Source of the DNA: Alkalibaculum sporogenes
Lineage (GTDB): Bacteria; Bacillota; Clostridia; Eubacteriales; Alkalibacteraceae
Direction of reading: 5' to 3'
DNA length: 54,214 bases
Assembly (NCBI RefSeq): GCF_009362815.1
Contig: NZ_WHNX01000020.1
Span: 1 to 54,214, forward strand
A program made the position numbers and the translations under genes. The notes below the pieces were generated by a model. The model had not been told where the DNA came from. It saw only the letters and a program-made list of their open reading frames with translations, and ran no database searches. How positions within the stretch are numbered: position 1 is the stretch's first letter; each line of letters opens with the position of its first letter. Below are positions 26,326-34,890 of this stretch, one piece after another.

Positions 26326-27660
26326 TTACATCAATTGATATTTTTTTAACTTTTTTTGTAAATTTGCATATGAAATCCCAAGTAATTTAGCAACTTTCTT
26401 TTTATCAGACCAATAACTTGTCATACTCATCAGAACTTTACGTTCTTCCAGCCCCATGAGTTCCTTTAATAGTTTAGGCTTTTTTTTACTATTTTCAATA
26501 TATCTTAGATGTCCACTAACTTTATCCCATTTGTTGTTAACTTTTGAAACAAAATACAAATCCTCGTAATCTAGAAAATCATTTATACAACAATTCATAG
26601 CGTTCTCGATAAGGTTTTCTAATTCATCAATGTTTTGTGGCCATGAATATTTTATTATTTCATTATAAAAATCTATAGTGGCACCTTTTATATTTTTTTT
26701 CATCAGAATGTTATTCTTTTTAATTAATCCATCCACAATTATTGGTATATCTTCCTTATGTTCTCTAAGTGGTGGAATATCTAGTGTAATAAAACTAATA
26801 GCACTATAAAACTCTTCTAATATTAGTCCATTTTTAACCTTTTCGTTCAACGCTTCACTGGTAGAAAAAATAAACCTATTACCATGCTTTTCTTCTGCAT
26901 TATTAAGTAGTATATTCTTAGTAATATAATCAAGCAATTTAGTTTGTACACAAATTGACAGATATCCTACTTCATGAATATAAAATGTTGCATTTACTGC
27001 TATGTTTAATAGTCCTTTTTTCTTAGTTAATGTGCCTACCTGTTGACTACCATATCCGAACAATTCATTTTCTATGATCCTTTTGCTAAACTTAGTACAG
27101 TCAATTGTAATAAATTGTTTTTCTTTTCTATCACTCATGTTATGTATCGCTCTAGAGAATGAATATTTTTTTGTACCTCTCTCCCCTTTAATTAGTAATG
27201 GGCAATCATATTTACTGACATAAACACTTTTTTCTTTTAATGTTCTTATGATATTGCTGATACCATAAACTTCATCAAATGTTCCGTTCTTTAATAATGT
27301 TTGCTTATTTAAACTTTCTTTTACTTTATTATAAGAATAAATCAATAGAACATATTCAATTTTATTGCCGTAATCTAAATGATATCCTGATATGAAAAAT
27401 TTTAAAACATCTACACCTGTATTTCTATACGATAGTGTATAGTCGAATGTTTCTTTTTTAATAAGCTTTTTAATTGATTCATCATCTAATATTAAGAAAT
27501 CAGTTATAACTCTGCCTATTGAATCATACTTTTTTATAAACATAGCATCAGTAGCAGTTTGATTAATGTTAATAATTTCCAATTTCCAATTTAGTTTTAT
27601 TATCCCTATGCTTATAAAATTATGTAATTGTTCTAAATCTAACTCATCATCATTTATCAT
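26326..27660 (-). CDS. Degenerate sigma-54-activator-like regulator 1 (no GAFTGA)
   Basis: 444 residues: PAS-like sensor (about 10-110), AAA+ domain (about 130-360) and C-terminal helix-turn-helix (KKVAKLLGISYANLQKKLKK). The AAA+ part is recognisable by ELFGYGS and IPPLREHKEDIP, but key sites are altered. Walker A reads GERGTKK instead of GExGTGK, Walker B reads FYIHEVG instead of LFLDEIG, and the sigma-54 contact loop GAFTGA is missing. It is unlikely to hydrolyse ATP or open sigma-54 promoters. It may act as a TyrR-like repressor or as a partner subunit. Its paralogue lies 117 bases upstream. Confidence 0.8.
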   Translation of the reverse strand: MINDDELDLEQLHNFISIGIIKLNWKLEIININQTATDAMFIKKYDSIGRVITDFLILDDESIKKLIKKETFDYTLSYRNTGVDVLKFFISGYHLDYGNKIEYVLLIYSYNKVKESLNKQTLLKNGTFDEVYGISNIIRTLKEKSVYVSKYDCPLLIKGERGTKKYSFSRAIHNMSDRKEKQFITIDCTKFSKRIIENELFGYGSQQVGTLTKKKGLLNIAVNATFYIHEVGYLSICVQTKLLDYITKNILLNNAEEKHGNRFIFSTSEALNEKVKNGLILEEFYSAISFITLDIPPLREHKEDIPIIVDGLIKKNNILMKKNIKGATIDFYNEIIKYSWPQNIDELENLIENAMNCCINDFLDYEDLYFVSKVNNKWDKVSGHLRYIENSKKKPKLLKELMGLEERKVLMSMTSYWSDKKKVAKLLGISYANLQKKLKKYQLM

Positions 27661-27777
27661 TATTAAATTCGATCAAATACATCATTTCATTAAAGCCATA
27701 TATTCTTTTAATATTTTCATCTATTTTTATATATATGCTCTCAGTTGCAGACAATCTTATTCCTCCATATTTGATAT

Positions 27778-29073
27778 TTAATTATTTAATTTAATGTTAT
27801 ACATTTTCATTTTATTTATAATACTGGTGTGAGATACACCTAATGCAATTGCAGTCTGTCTGATACTTTTATATTTTATTAATGCTTTTTCAATAATATT
27901 TTTCTCTTTATCATCCATAATCTGAGATAAGCTCAAATTTGAAAACCGTTTTATACAATTTAGATTTTTAACTTTATTTTCAGATAAGAAGCTTAAATCC
28001 TCTGATGTCATATAATAATTTGTTGTTATCAGCATGCTTTTTTCTACTACTTTAGTTAGTTCAATAAAATTAGTTTCTAATTTCAGTTTAGATAATTCGT
28101 TAATATAGGATTTCGTGATTCCCAATATATTTTTTTGTATTACTGGATTAATTTGATTAATAATGTAATTAATATAAATTGGCAGATCTTCTGGACACTC
28201 TCTTAATGAAGGTATTCTAATAATATTGTTTTCAAATGTTTTTTGCATCGATTCATTTGTCTCATGTTCAAATGGTAAACTCAATGAAGCTATAACCCTG
28301 ACATTTATATGTTTAACGGTTTTACTACCTCCTTGGGTTAATTCCTGATATTTAATTACATGAAGTATTCTTTTAATAGCTTTACTAGATAAATTTTCCA
28401 ATCCTCTCAAAAACAATGTTCCACCAGAAGCTTTTTCAAACAAACCTGCACTATTAATATTTACATGAAGTATTTTTTTTTCTTTGTCATAACCAAATAA
28501 TTCCCTCAATACTGCATTTTCAGGTAATTTTCTTAAATCTAAGCTAAGAAACGGATTATTGTTTCGATTACTTAGAACATGGATCGCTCTAGCAAATCTA
28601 TGTTTTTTGGTGCCACACTCACCGGTCAAGAGAATTGGATTATCGTTTTGGGCAGTTAATCTACATATCTCCTTAATACTATTTATATATATACTGTTTC
28701 CAATTATTTCACTAAAAGCATCCGATTCTATATCTTTAATGCTATTCGCTATGTCATTTATCTGCATAAAATTATGAAAAGTTACTATATGATAATTATC
28801 AGAAATGACTATTTTTTTACTGACAAAATACTGACATTGAGTATTGTTAAGATTAGAATTTATTAAATAATACTCCACCTCTTCATTTGAATTAATTAAG
28901 CTTATTAGTTTCTCAGGTAATTGAGCTATATCATGAATTTTTCTGCCAAGGATTACACTTCTATCAAGAGAAAGCATTTTTTCACACTCTGCATTAATTG
29001 CAACGATTTCCATATTATTATCTGCAACTATCAATCCAACTTTCATACTATCAAAAAGATAGTTCAGTTTCAT
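27778..29073 (-). CDS. Degenerate sigma-54-activator-like regulator 2 (no GAFTGA)
   Basis: 431 residues with the same layout: PAS-like (about 1-90), AAA+ (about 115-340, with RELFGYDKE and IPSLRECPEDLP) and a TyrR/Fis-type helix-turn-helix (IRQTAIALGVSHTSIINKM). Walker A is GECGTKK, the same Gly-to-Lys change as in the neighbour. Walker B reads LFLRGLE, losing both acidic residues, and GAFTGA is replaced by an unrelated stretch. Shared lesions imply the pair duplicated after losing activity. Probably a DNA-binding co-regulator of the lipoate or catabolic genes. Confidence 0.8.
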   Translation of the reverse strand: MKLNYLFDSMKVGLIVADNNMEIVAINAECEKMLSLDRSVILGRKIHDIAQLPEKLISLINSNEEVEYYLINSNLNNTQCQYFVSKKIVISDNYHIVTFHNFMQINDIANSIKDIESDAFSEIIGNSIYINSIKEICRLTAQNDNPILLTGECGTKKHRFARAIHVLSNRNNNPFLSLDLRKLPENAVLRELFGYDKEKKILHVNINSAGLFEKASGGTLFLRGLENLSSKAIKRILHVIKYQELTQGGSKTVKHINVRVIASLSLPFEHETNESMQKTFENNIIRIPSLRECPEDLPIYINYIINQINPVIQKNILGITKSYINELSKLKLETNFIELTKVVEKSMLITTNYYMTSEDLSFLSENKVKNLNCIKRFSNLSLSQIMDDKEKNIIEKALIKYKSIRQTAIALGVSHTSIINKMKMYNIKLNN

Positions 29074-29456
29074 TAACTATCACTCTTCCATATTTAATAT
29101 TTCTCTTTCACGAAAAATTACTAGATCAATCTTTTATAGAATGTTCATCTATTTATGATAGTTTGCATACTATAATCAAACCATCGATCACTTCACTAAC
29201 AGATTTGGTTTAATTTATAAACTCAACACTCTGTGCGATATTAAAAGTAGCGTTTATAAATCTTCCCACTACTAATAATATTTTAAAGCGTAATACCTTT
29301 GTACCCTAACCAGTACAAAACTCTTGTGTCTATGATACCTCCACTTATACATCTTTTTGTATTAATATATATTTATACATCTTAATCTAGCATGTCCTAC
29401 AACTTTATAACAAACAAATCAAACTACCCTCAGTGATAAAACTTAATTTTTTTAGT
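29074..29456. other. Intergenic region between the regulator pair and buk
   Basis: AT-rich, no gene. The only notable item is GTTTGCATACTATAATCAAAC near 29161-29181, an imperfect dyad that could be an operator for the regulator pair. No sigma-54 promoter or activator dyad of the type seen elsewhere is present. Confidence 0.4.
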
Positions 29457-30530
29457 CTATCCTTTGTAAATTTTCGCTTCGATTTCTCCTTTCAATACAC
29501 GCAAAGCCCCTAATGTTAGCGCTTCTTGTTCAAATTCACCAGGATAAACTAAAACTGGAGCTAAAAACTCTATTCTCTCAATTATCCAATCAATAAACAT
29601 CTTAGAATAAGAAATTCCTCCAGTGAGGCATATCGCATCAACTTTACCTTTCATTACACTACTAAGTGCTGCAATGTCTTTTGCAACTTGATATGCCATA
29701 GCATTATAGTATAATTCTGCTTCTTTATTTCCCCTTTGAATCATTTTTTCAACTTCAAGACAATTATTGGTTCCAAGATAGCTAACCAATCCACCTTGCC
29801 CTACAAGTAGTTTTTCTAATTCATCTCTTGTCTTTCCACTGTTGAAACAAAGATCAAGCATGGAACTCTGACCAAGTGTTCCAGCTCTTTCAGTTGAAAA
29901 TGAACCTTCGCCCAATAGCCCACAGGTTGCATCAATAGTTACTCCGTTTTGATGAGCTGAAACACTTATCCCTCCACCCATATGAGCTATAACAAGATTA
30001 ATTTCATCGTATCTTTTTTTAAAATGCTTTGCAGCTTTTCTTCCTACAGCTTTAGAATTCAAACAATGAAACAAAGTAAATCTCTCAAATCCTTTAAGTC
30101 CTGAAACTTTTCCCAAAGGTTGTGTTTCGTTGACAGCAACTGGATCAACTACATATGATGGAATATCAAAATCATCTGCAATACTCTTTGCTATCAATCC
30201 ACCTAGATTTGATGCATGATTTCTTGTGGGACATCTTAAATCCTCACACATTTTATCATTTACTATATATGTACCGCTACTCAGTGGTTTTAAAAATCCT
30301 CCCCTCCCTACAACCACACTAATTTGTTTTACTGGTATATCATTTGCTCGAAGGAATTTTAGTATTAAACTTTTTCTAAAATCTAACTGGCTATTAATAT
30401 CTACGAATTTATTTAATTCTTTATTGCAGTGGTGGATATTATCTTTATAGATACAAGCTTCATCCTTATATACACTTATTTTTGTAGACGTTGAACCTGG
30501 ATTTACAGCTAATATTTGATATGATGTCAT
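29457..30530 (-). CDS. buk: Butyrate (branched-chain fatty acid) kinase
   Basis: 357 residues, ASKHA-fold acetokinase family. Phosphate-1 motif LAVNPGSTSTKISVY at 7-21, HMGGGISVSAH near 183 and LTGGISYS near 299. AAAGGAG lies seven bases before the ATG. It makes ATP and free acid from an acyl phosphate supplied by the upstream Ptb-like enzyme. Last gene of the sigma-54-driven abfD operon. Short-chain acid specificity (butyrate, isobutyrate, isovalerate) cannot be separated by sequence. Confidence 0.9.
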   Translation of the reverse strand: MTSYQILAVNPGSTSTKISVYKDEACIYKDNIHHCNKELNKFVDINSQLDFRKSLILKFLRANDIPVKQISVVVGRGGFLKPLSSGTYIVNDKMCEDLRCPTRNHASNLGGLIAKSIADDFDIPSYVVDPVAVNETQPLGKVSGLKGFERFTLFHCLNSKAVGRKAAKHFKKRYDEINLVIAHMGGGISVSAHQNGVTIDATCGLLGEGSFSTERAGTLGQSSMLDLCFNSGKTRDELEKLLVGQGGLVSYLGTNNCLEVEKMIQRGNKEAELYYNAMAYQVAKDIAALSSVMKGKVDAICLTGGISYSKMFIDWIIERIEFLAPVLVYPGEFEQEALTLGALRVLKGEIEAKIYKG

Positions 30531-30547
30531 TAAAATACTCCTTTCGT

Positions 30548-31453
30548 CTAATTTGACATATGTATTGCCAATGCAATTGAATTAAGTTTTGTGTCCGAAC
30601 TATCTGCTCTAGATGTAATTACTACGGGTTTAGATGTACCCATAATTATTGAAGCTGATTTTGAATTTGTCAGATACATCATGGTCTTGTAAAATACGTT
30701 TCCAGCCTGTATGTTAGGCATTAGAATTATATCCGCTTGACCTGCCACATCACTTTTAATTCCTTTATGCTGAACAGATCTTTCTGAGATTGCTAAATCC
30801 AATGACAATGGTCCGTCAATAATGACATTTTCAATTTGACCTCTCTCAGCCATTTTAGACAAGATTGCAGCATCAATTCCATCCTGCATCTGCATATTGA
30901 TAGTTTCAACAGCACCAATGCATGCTAACTTTGGTTTGGATATTTCTAATCTTTTTGCAACACAAACAGCGTTACTTATCATTTCAATTTTTTCTTTAAT
31001 ATCCGGAGCTAAAATCATTCCACAATCTAGGGCTATAATTAAGCGATTCATATTGGGTATATCAAAAACAGATACCATATTTAACAGTTTTCCTTGTCTT
31101 AATCCCAGATCTGGGTGAAGTATTGCTTTTAAATAATCTTTTGTCTGGAGAAGACCCTTCATTAAAATATCTGCTTCTCCCTCTCTAACTTTATTTACTG
31201 CTAGTTGTGCTGCCTTTCTTTCATCTGGTTCGTTGATAACCTCATTAATATTGAGATCACATCTTGATTCAGCAGCAAATTTCCTTATTTTTTCTTCATC
31301 TCCAACTAATATGGCGCTTGCTATATTTGAATCATTTATCATCTTAATTGTTTCTAATACTTCAAGATCACCTGCAACAGCTACAGCGATTATATTTTTT
31401 TTAGTAGTATTTCTTTCCATAACTTTTTTCTTTACTTCTTCCAAACTCTTCAT
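30548..31453 (-). CDS. ptb: Phosphate butyryltransferase-like acyltransferase
   Basis: 301 residues, PTA/PTB family. Typical segments are DILMKGLLQTKDYLKAIL near 95, GPLSLDLAISE near 222 and ADIILMPNIQAGNVFYK near 250. It converts acyl-CoA plus phosphate to acyl phosphate and CoA, feeding the kinase encoded 17 bases downstream. GGAGG lies seven bases before the ATG. The order ptb-buk after lpd recalls bkd operons of bacilli, where this pair recovers ATP from branched-chain acyl-CoA. Confidence 0.9.
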   Translation of the reverse strand: MKSLEEVKKKVMERNTTKKNIIAVAVAGDLEVLETIKMINDSNIASAILVGDEEKIRKFAAESRCDLNINEVINEPDERKAAQLAVNKVREGEADILMKGLLQTKDYLKAILHPDLGLRQGKLLNMVSVFDIPNMNRLIIALDCGMILAPDIKEKIEMISNAVCVAKRLEISKPKLACIGAVETINMQMQDGIDAAILSKMAERGQIENVIIDGPLSLDLAISERSVQHKGIKSDVAGQADIILMPNIQAGNVFYKTMMYLTNSKSASIIMGTSKPVVITSRADSSDTKLNSIALAIHMSN

Positions 31454-31476
31454 GAGTAATTCCTCCGCTTTGACTA

Positions 31477-32868
31477 TTATAGTGAATGTAAATTTAATCC
31501 AACTGATGCAGAAGCTGTTTCGCCAATCATTTCTGATAATGAAGGATGAGCGTTAATATTTCTTGATAATTCTTCAATATTCAATCTTAAATTAATAGCT
31601 AAAGAAGGTTCCGCAATTAGCTCGGTTGCTTTCGGTCCGATTATCGAAAATCCTAATACTTCTTTATTGTCAATATTATAGATCATTTTAACGAAGCCTT
31701 CCGTTTCCAACTCGATCATTGCTTTCCCATTACTGCTAAAAGATTGAACCTCTATACCTACATTATTTATTTCTTTTCTAGCTTGTTCCTCAGTCATACC
31801 TACTCTAGACACTTCCGGATGTGAAAAAATACATGAAGGTATTGCATTATACTGTATTTTTGTGTCTTTGCCTGAAATATTTAGGGCAGCGACCTGTGCC
31901 TCATAATATGCGACATGAGCTAACTGAGGTGACTTTGTGACATCTCCTACAGCAAAAATGTTAGATACATTTGTCTGCATTTTTTCATTCGTTATAATAT
32001 ATTTTTCATTAAACTCTATCCCAACTTGTTCCAATCCAATACCTTCAAGATTCGCTTTTCTACCTATACTTATGAGCATCTTTTCTGTTGTCAGCTCTTT
32101 CTCTCCGTCTGAATTCTTTATTATAAAGGTAACGCTATTATCTGTCTTGCTCACAATAGATTTAACTTCAGTTTCTGTATATATTCTAATACCTCGTTTC
32201 TCTAAAGAATGTTTCAATGTCTCTGATATCTGTATATCTTCAGTTGGTATAATATTGGAACTGAGTTCTATAATAGTTACATCTTTACCGAAATTTTTCA
32301 TAATTGATGCGAATTCTACTCCAATTACTCCACCACCTATAATAGCGATACTCTCAGGAAGTTCCTGTATATCAAGTATTTGAGTACTATTTAAAATAAC
32401 TTTCCCATCAGATTCTAATTTCGGAATGTCTATTACTCGGCTTCCAGTTGAAATAATGATATAGTCAGCTTGTTCTCTCACTGTTTCTTCATTAGATATT
32501 ATTTCTACAGTATTTTCATCTACAATCTTTGCATTACCGTATATCACTTTTACTTTCGCAGCCTTTAATAAATATGTAACTCCATTTCTTAATTGCTTTA
32601 CAATGTCTGATTTAAATTTCGCTGTTTTTTTAAAATCGACACTTACGTTACCATCAATATTGATTCCATATTTACTAAGCTTTTTTATTGAATTATATGA
32701 ATTTGAAGATTGTACAAAAGCTTTCGTAGGTACGCATCCCACATTTAAACATGTTCCCCCTAAATCTTTTTTTTCGATTAATGTAACAGACATTCCAAGA
32801 TGAGCTGAATATAATGCAGCTGCATATCCTCCCGGTCCACCACCAATAACTACAACTTTTTTCGTCAT
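31477..32868 (-). CDS. lpdA: Dihydrolipoamide dehydrogenase (E3)
   Basis: 463 residues. FAD motif GGGPGGYAAALYSA at 8-21, redox disulfide GGTCLNVGCVPTKA near 38-51, NAD motif IGGGVIGVEFASI near 177, and C-terminal HAHPSLSE-like INAHPSLSEMIGE with the catalytic His and Glu. No extra lipoyl domain is attached. GGAGG precedes the ATG. It reoxidises dihydrolipoyl groups on the free lipoyl domain encoded upstream. An 86-base gap with a hairpin separates it from the E2 gene. Confidence 0.93.
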   Translation of the reverse strand: MTKKVVVIGGGPGGYAAALYSAHLGMSVTLIEKKDLGGTCLNVGCVPTKAFVQSSNSYNSIKKLSKYGINIDGNVSVDFKKTAKFKSDIVKQLRNGVTYLLKAAKVKVIYGNAKIVDENTVEIISNEETVREQADYIIISTGSRVIDIPKLESDGKVILNSTQILDIQELPESIAIIGGGVIGVEFASIMKNFGKDVTIIELSSNIIPTEDIQISETLKHSLEKRGIRIYTETEVKSIVSKTDNSVTFIIKNSDGEKELTTEKMLISIGRKANLEGIGLEQVGIEFNEKYIITNEKMQTNVSNIFAVGDVTKSPQLAHVAYYEAQVAALNISGKDTKIQYNAIPSCIFSHPEVSRVGMTEEQARKEINNVGIEVQSFSSNGKAMIELETEGFVKMIYNIDNKEVLGFSIIGPKATELIAEPSLAINLRLNIEELSRNINAHPSLSEMIGETASASVGLNLHSL

Positions 32869-32897
32869 TTTAATCCCTCCACTAGTATGTATTTTAA

Positions 32898-32932
32898 TAA
32901 ATAAAGAACATATAAAATATGTCCTTTATTTA
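32898..32932 (-). other. Intercistronic hairpin between E2 and lpd
   Basis: 15-bp stem (32898-32912 with 32918-32932, one G-U pair on the RNA strand) and a 5-base loop, in the gap between E2 and lpd genes. No strong T run follows. It could be a processing or partial-termination site that sets the E2 to E3 ratio. Confidence 0.5.
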
Positions 32933-32954
32933 ATTATTACTCTACTTATAGTTA

Positions 32955-33674
32955 TTAATCTCTAATCTTGTACATATAGTCCTTTGGTTTACTAAAAACA
33001 TTTTGTAATGATTCAATGAATATCATTACATCCGCTCCATCAATTAATCCATGATCAGTAGTAATTGATAATGTTAGCTGAGGTTTTATAATGATGTTAT
33101 CATCAGCATCAGCAACAACCTGTTTTCTGGTTTTGCCAAATCCAATAATTCCACCTTCCGGAGGTGTAAGTAGCGGTGTAAATCCATCCACATTATAAAC
33201 TCCCAAATTACTTACTGTAAATGTTGCACCTTGCATATTAACTCTCATGAGCTTACCTTTCTTTAAGTTTTCATATGCTTCTGCAAGCTCACTTGATACA
33301 TCTTCTACTGTTTTACTTTGAACATTAGGTATTACTGGTTGCATTAAATATCCATTTACCATTGCTGCCATACCTATATTTATGCTTTCATAATAAACGA
33401 TTTCTTCTTCATGTCTTGATGCGTTAAGCTTCATATTTTCTTCAAGTGCACATGCGACTGCTTTTAAGAAAAGGTCTCCAAAGGTAACTTTAATTCCTTT
33501 TTCTTTCAACTCTTGTCTATAGGCTATCATTTCATCCATATCAGCAGTTGAAAAAGCTGTTCCTTGAGGATATTTGAGAATACTTTCTGTCATTTTTTCG
33601 GTTATTATAGCTCTTATTCCTTTAAGAGGAACTATTTTTGAAATAATTCTACCTTGTTCATCTTTTTGCGACAT
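32955..33674 (-). CDS. 2-oxoacid dehydrogenase E2, catalytic domain only
   Basis: 239 residues corresponding to just the acyltransferase core of E2 proteins (usual full length is 400 or more). It opens with IVPLKGIRAIITEKM and ends with the catalytic DHGLIDGADV (His, Asp) near 214. The lipoyl domain and the peripheral-subunit-binding domain are absent; the former is a separate gene directly upstream. The core should assemble as 24- or 60-mer and transfer the acyl group from lipoyl to CoA. How E1 and E3 dock without a binding domain is unclear. Confidence 0.88.
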   Translation of the reverse strand: MSQKDEQGRIISKIVPLKGIRAIITEKMTESILKYPQGTAFSTADMDEMIAYRQELKEKGIKVTFGDLFLKAVACALEENMKLNASRHEEEIVYYESINIGMAAMVNGYLMQPVIPNVQSKTVEDVSSELAEAYENLKKGKLMRVNMQGATFTVSNLGVYNVDGFTPLLTPPEGGIIGFGKTRKQVVADADDNIIIKPQLTLSITTDHGLIDGADVMIFIESLQNVFSKPKDYMYKIRD

Positions 33675-33685
33675 TTTGTCACCCC

Positions 33686-33928
33686 TTAATCTTCTTCAAT
33701 ATAGGCAAGAACAGATCCTACTTCATATGTTTCTCCAACTTCTGCAACTATCTCAACTAATGTTCCTGAATAGATTGATTCTATTTCAGCAGCCATTTTT
33801 TCTGCTTGAATTTCACATATACCCTCACCCTTATCAACATGGTCTCCTACTTTTATAATCCAGTTTAATAATTCTCCCTCTTTCATAGCTGCGCCCATTC
33901 TAGGCATGTTTATTTCTTGTCTACTCAT
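33686..33928 (-). CDS. Free-standing lipoyl domain protein
   Basis: 80 residues, a single biotinyl/lipoyl domain. The modified lysine is K44 in EIQAEKMAAEIE, at the tip of a hairpin as in E2 lipoyl domains; the residue after it is Met, so biotin carriage cannot be fully excluded, but the context of lpd, E2 core and LipA/LipB favours lipoate. Start ATG with GGGGAG upstream. It lies 11 bases before the E2 core gene. It would act as a mobile swinging arm, comparable in form to glycine-cleavage H protein. Confidence 0.87.
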   Translation of the reverse strand: MSRQEINMPRMGAAMKEGELLNWIIKVGDHVDKGEGICEIQAEKMAAEIESIYSGTLVEIVAEVGETYEVGSVLAYIEED

Positions 33929-33956
33929 GCTATACTCCCCTTTTCTGTATGATTAA

Positions 33957-34739
33957 TTATTTTCCAATAAAATTTGGCTTTTCTTTGTTGAAAAATGCCT
34001 TTACTGCATTCCTATGATCTTCTGTCTGAAAACATTGTGCCTGAGCCTGTGATTCAATTTCAAGTAGCTGTTCTAATGTCATATTGATGGAAGCATTCAT
34101 AACTGATTTCGCCATTCTTAGTGCCACTCTTGGTCCATCTGCCATTTTTTTTGCAAATTTAAATGTTTCTTCATCGAGCAAATTATGCTCCACGATCTGA
34201 TTTACAATACCTAATTCAGATGCCTCTTGAGCGTCAATATTCCTTCCTGTAAAAACAAGTTCTTTTGCTTTTTGAAGTCCTACTATTCTCGGAAGAGTAT
34301 ATAATCCTGCAAGGTCAGGTATTAATCCTACATTTACAAAAGCTTGACCAAATTTAGCATTCTCTGAAGCTATGACAATATCACATAATAACGCTATACA
34401 AAATCCTGCACCAACTGCATATCCATTAACTGCAGCAATTGTTGGCTTTGGCATTCCCATGAAATCTATAACCCATGAGTGAAATCCTTTCATATAATCG
34501 TAGCCTTCAACTGTTGTAAAACCCTGCGACAATTTCTTTAAATCCCCACCTGCACAGAATGCTTTTTCTGCTCCCGTTAGTATTACTGCACCGATTTCAG
34601 GGTCATTTGCTACATTCGTAGTTGCATGTGTAAGCTCAGCAGCCAGCTTATCTTCAAGGGCATTCATTGTTTTAGGGTTGTTTAACTTGATTATTGCTAC
34701 ACCTTCTTTTTTAGTAAGTGAAATACTCTCATATTTCAT
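33957..34739 (-). CDS. Crotonase-superfamily protein lacking hydratase glutamates
   Basis: 260 residues with the crotonase fold: AFCAGGDLKKLS forms the oxyanion hole, AVGAGFCIALLCD and GQAFVNVGLIPDLAG follow. At the two positions where hydratases have Glu (GGG-x-E and the P-E after FGQ) it has Ile and Phe, so it is not a normal hydratase. The Asp in GLIPD recalls isomerases such as PaaG and some thioester hydrolases and dehalogenases. It lies between the abfD-type gene and the lipoyl-domain gene. Probably an isomerase or hydrolase of the pathway's CoA intermediate. Confidence 0.85.
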   Translation of the reverse strand: MKYESISLTKKEGVAIIKLNNPKTMNALEDKLAAELTHATTNVANDPEIGAVILTGAEKAFCAGGDLKKLSQGFTTVEGYDYMKGFHSWVIDFMGMPKPTIAAVNGYAVGAGFCIALLCDIVIASENAKFGQAFVNVGLIPDLAGLYTLPRIVGLQKAKELVFTGRNIDAQEASELGIVNQIVEHNLLDEETFKFAKKMADGPRVALRMAKSVMNASINMTLEQLLEIESQAQAQCFQTEDHRNAVKAFFNKEKPNFIGK

Positions 34740-34890
34740 GCATTTTCCTCCTTAATTAATTATACTATATAATAACATTTATCTAAATTAGGTTATTTTA
34801 TCGTATATTATCTACTTATTTATACTGACTTGAGGCCCTCCTTCAAATTTAAGAGGTCCCTAAGAATATTTTATACACCATACACAATAA

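Noticed and set aside
29074-29456. A sigma-54 promoter for the regulator pair or lipoate cluster
   Set aside because: No TGGCA-N-TTGC pattern or GTGTWTA dyad is present in this gap; these genes seem to use other promoters.
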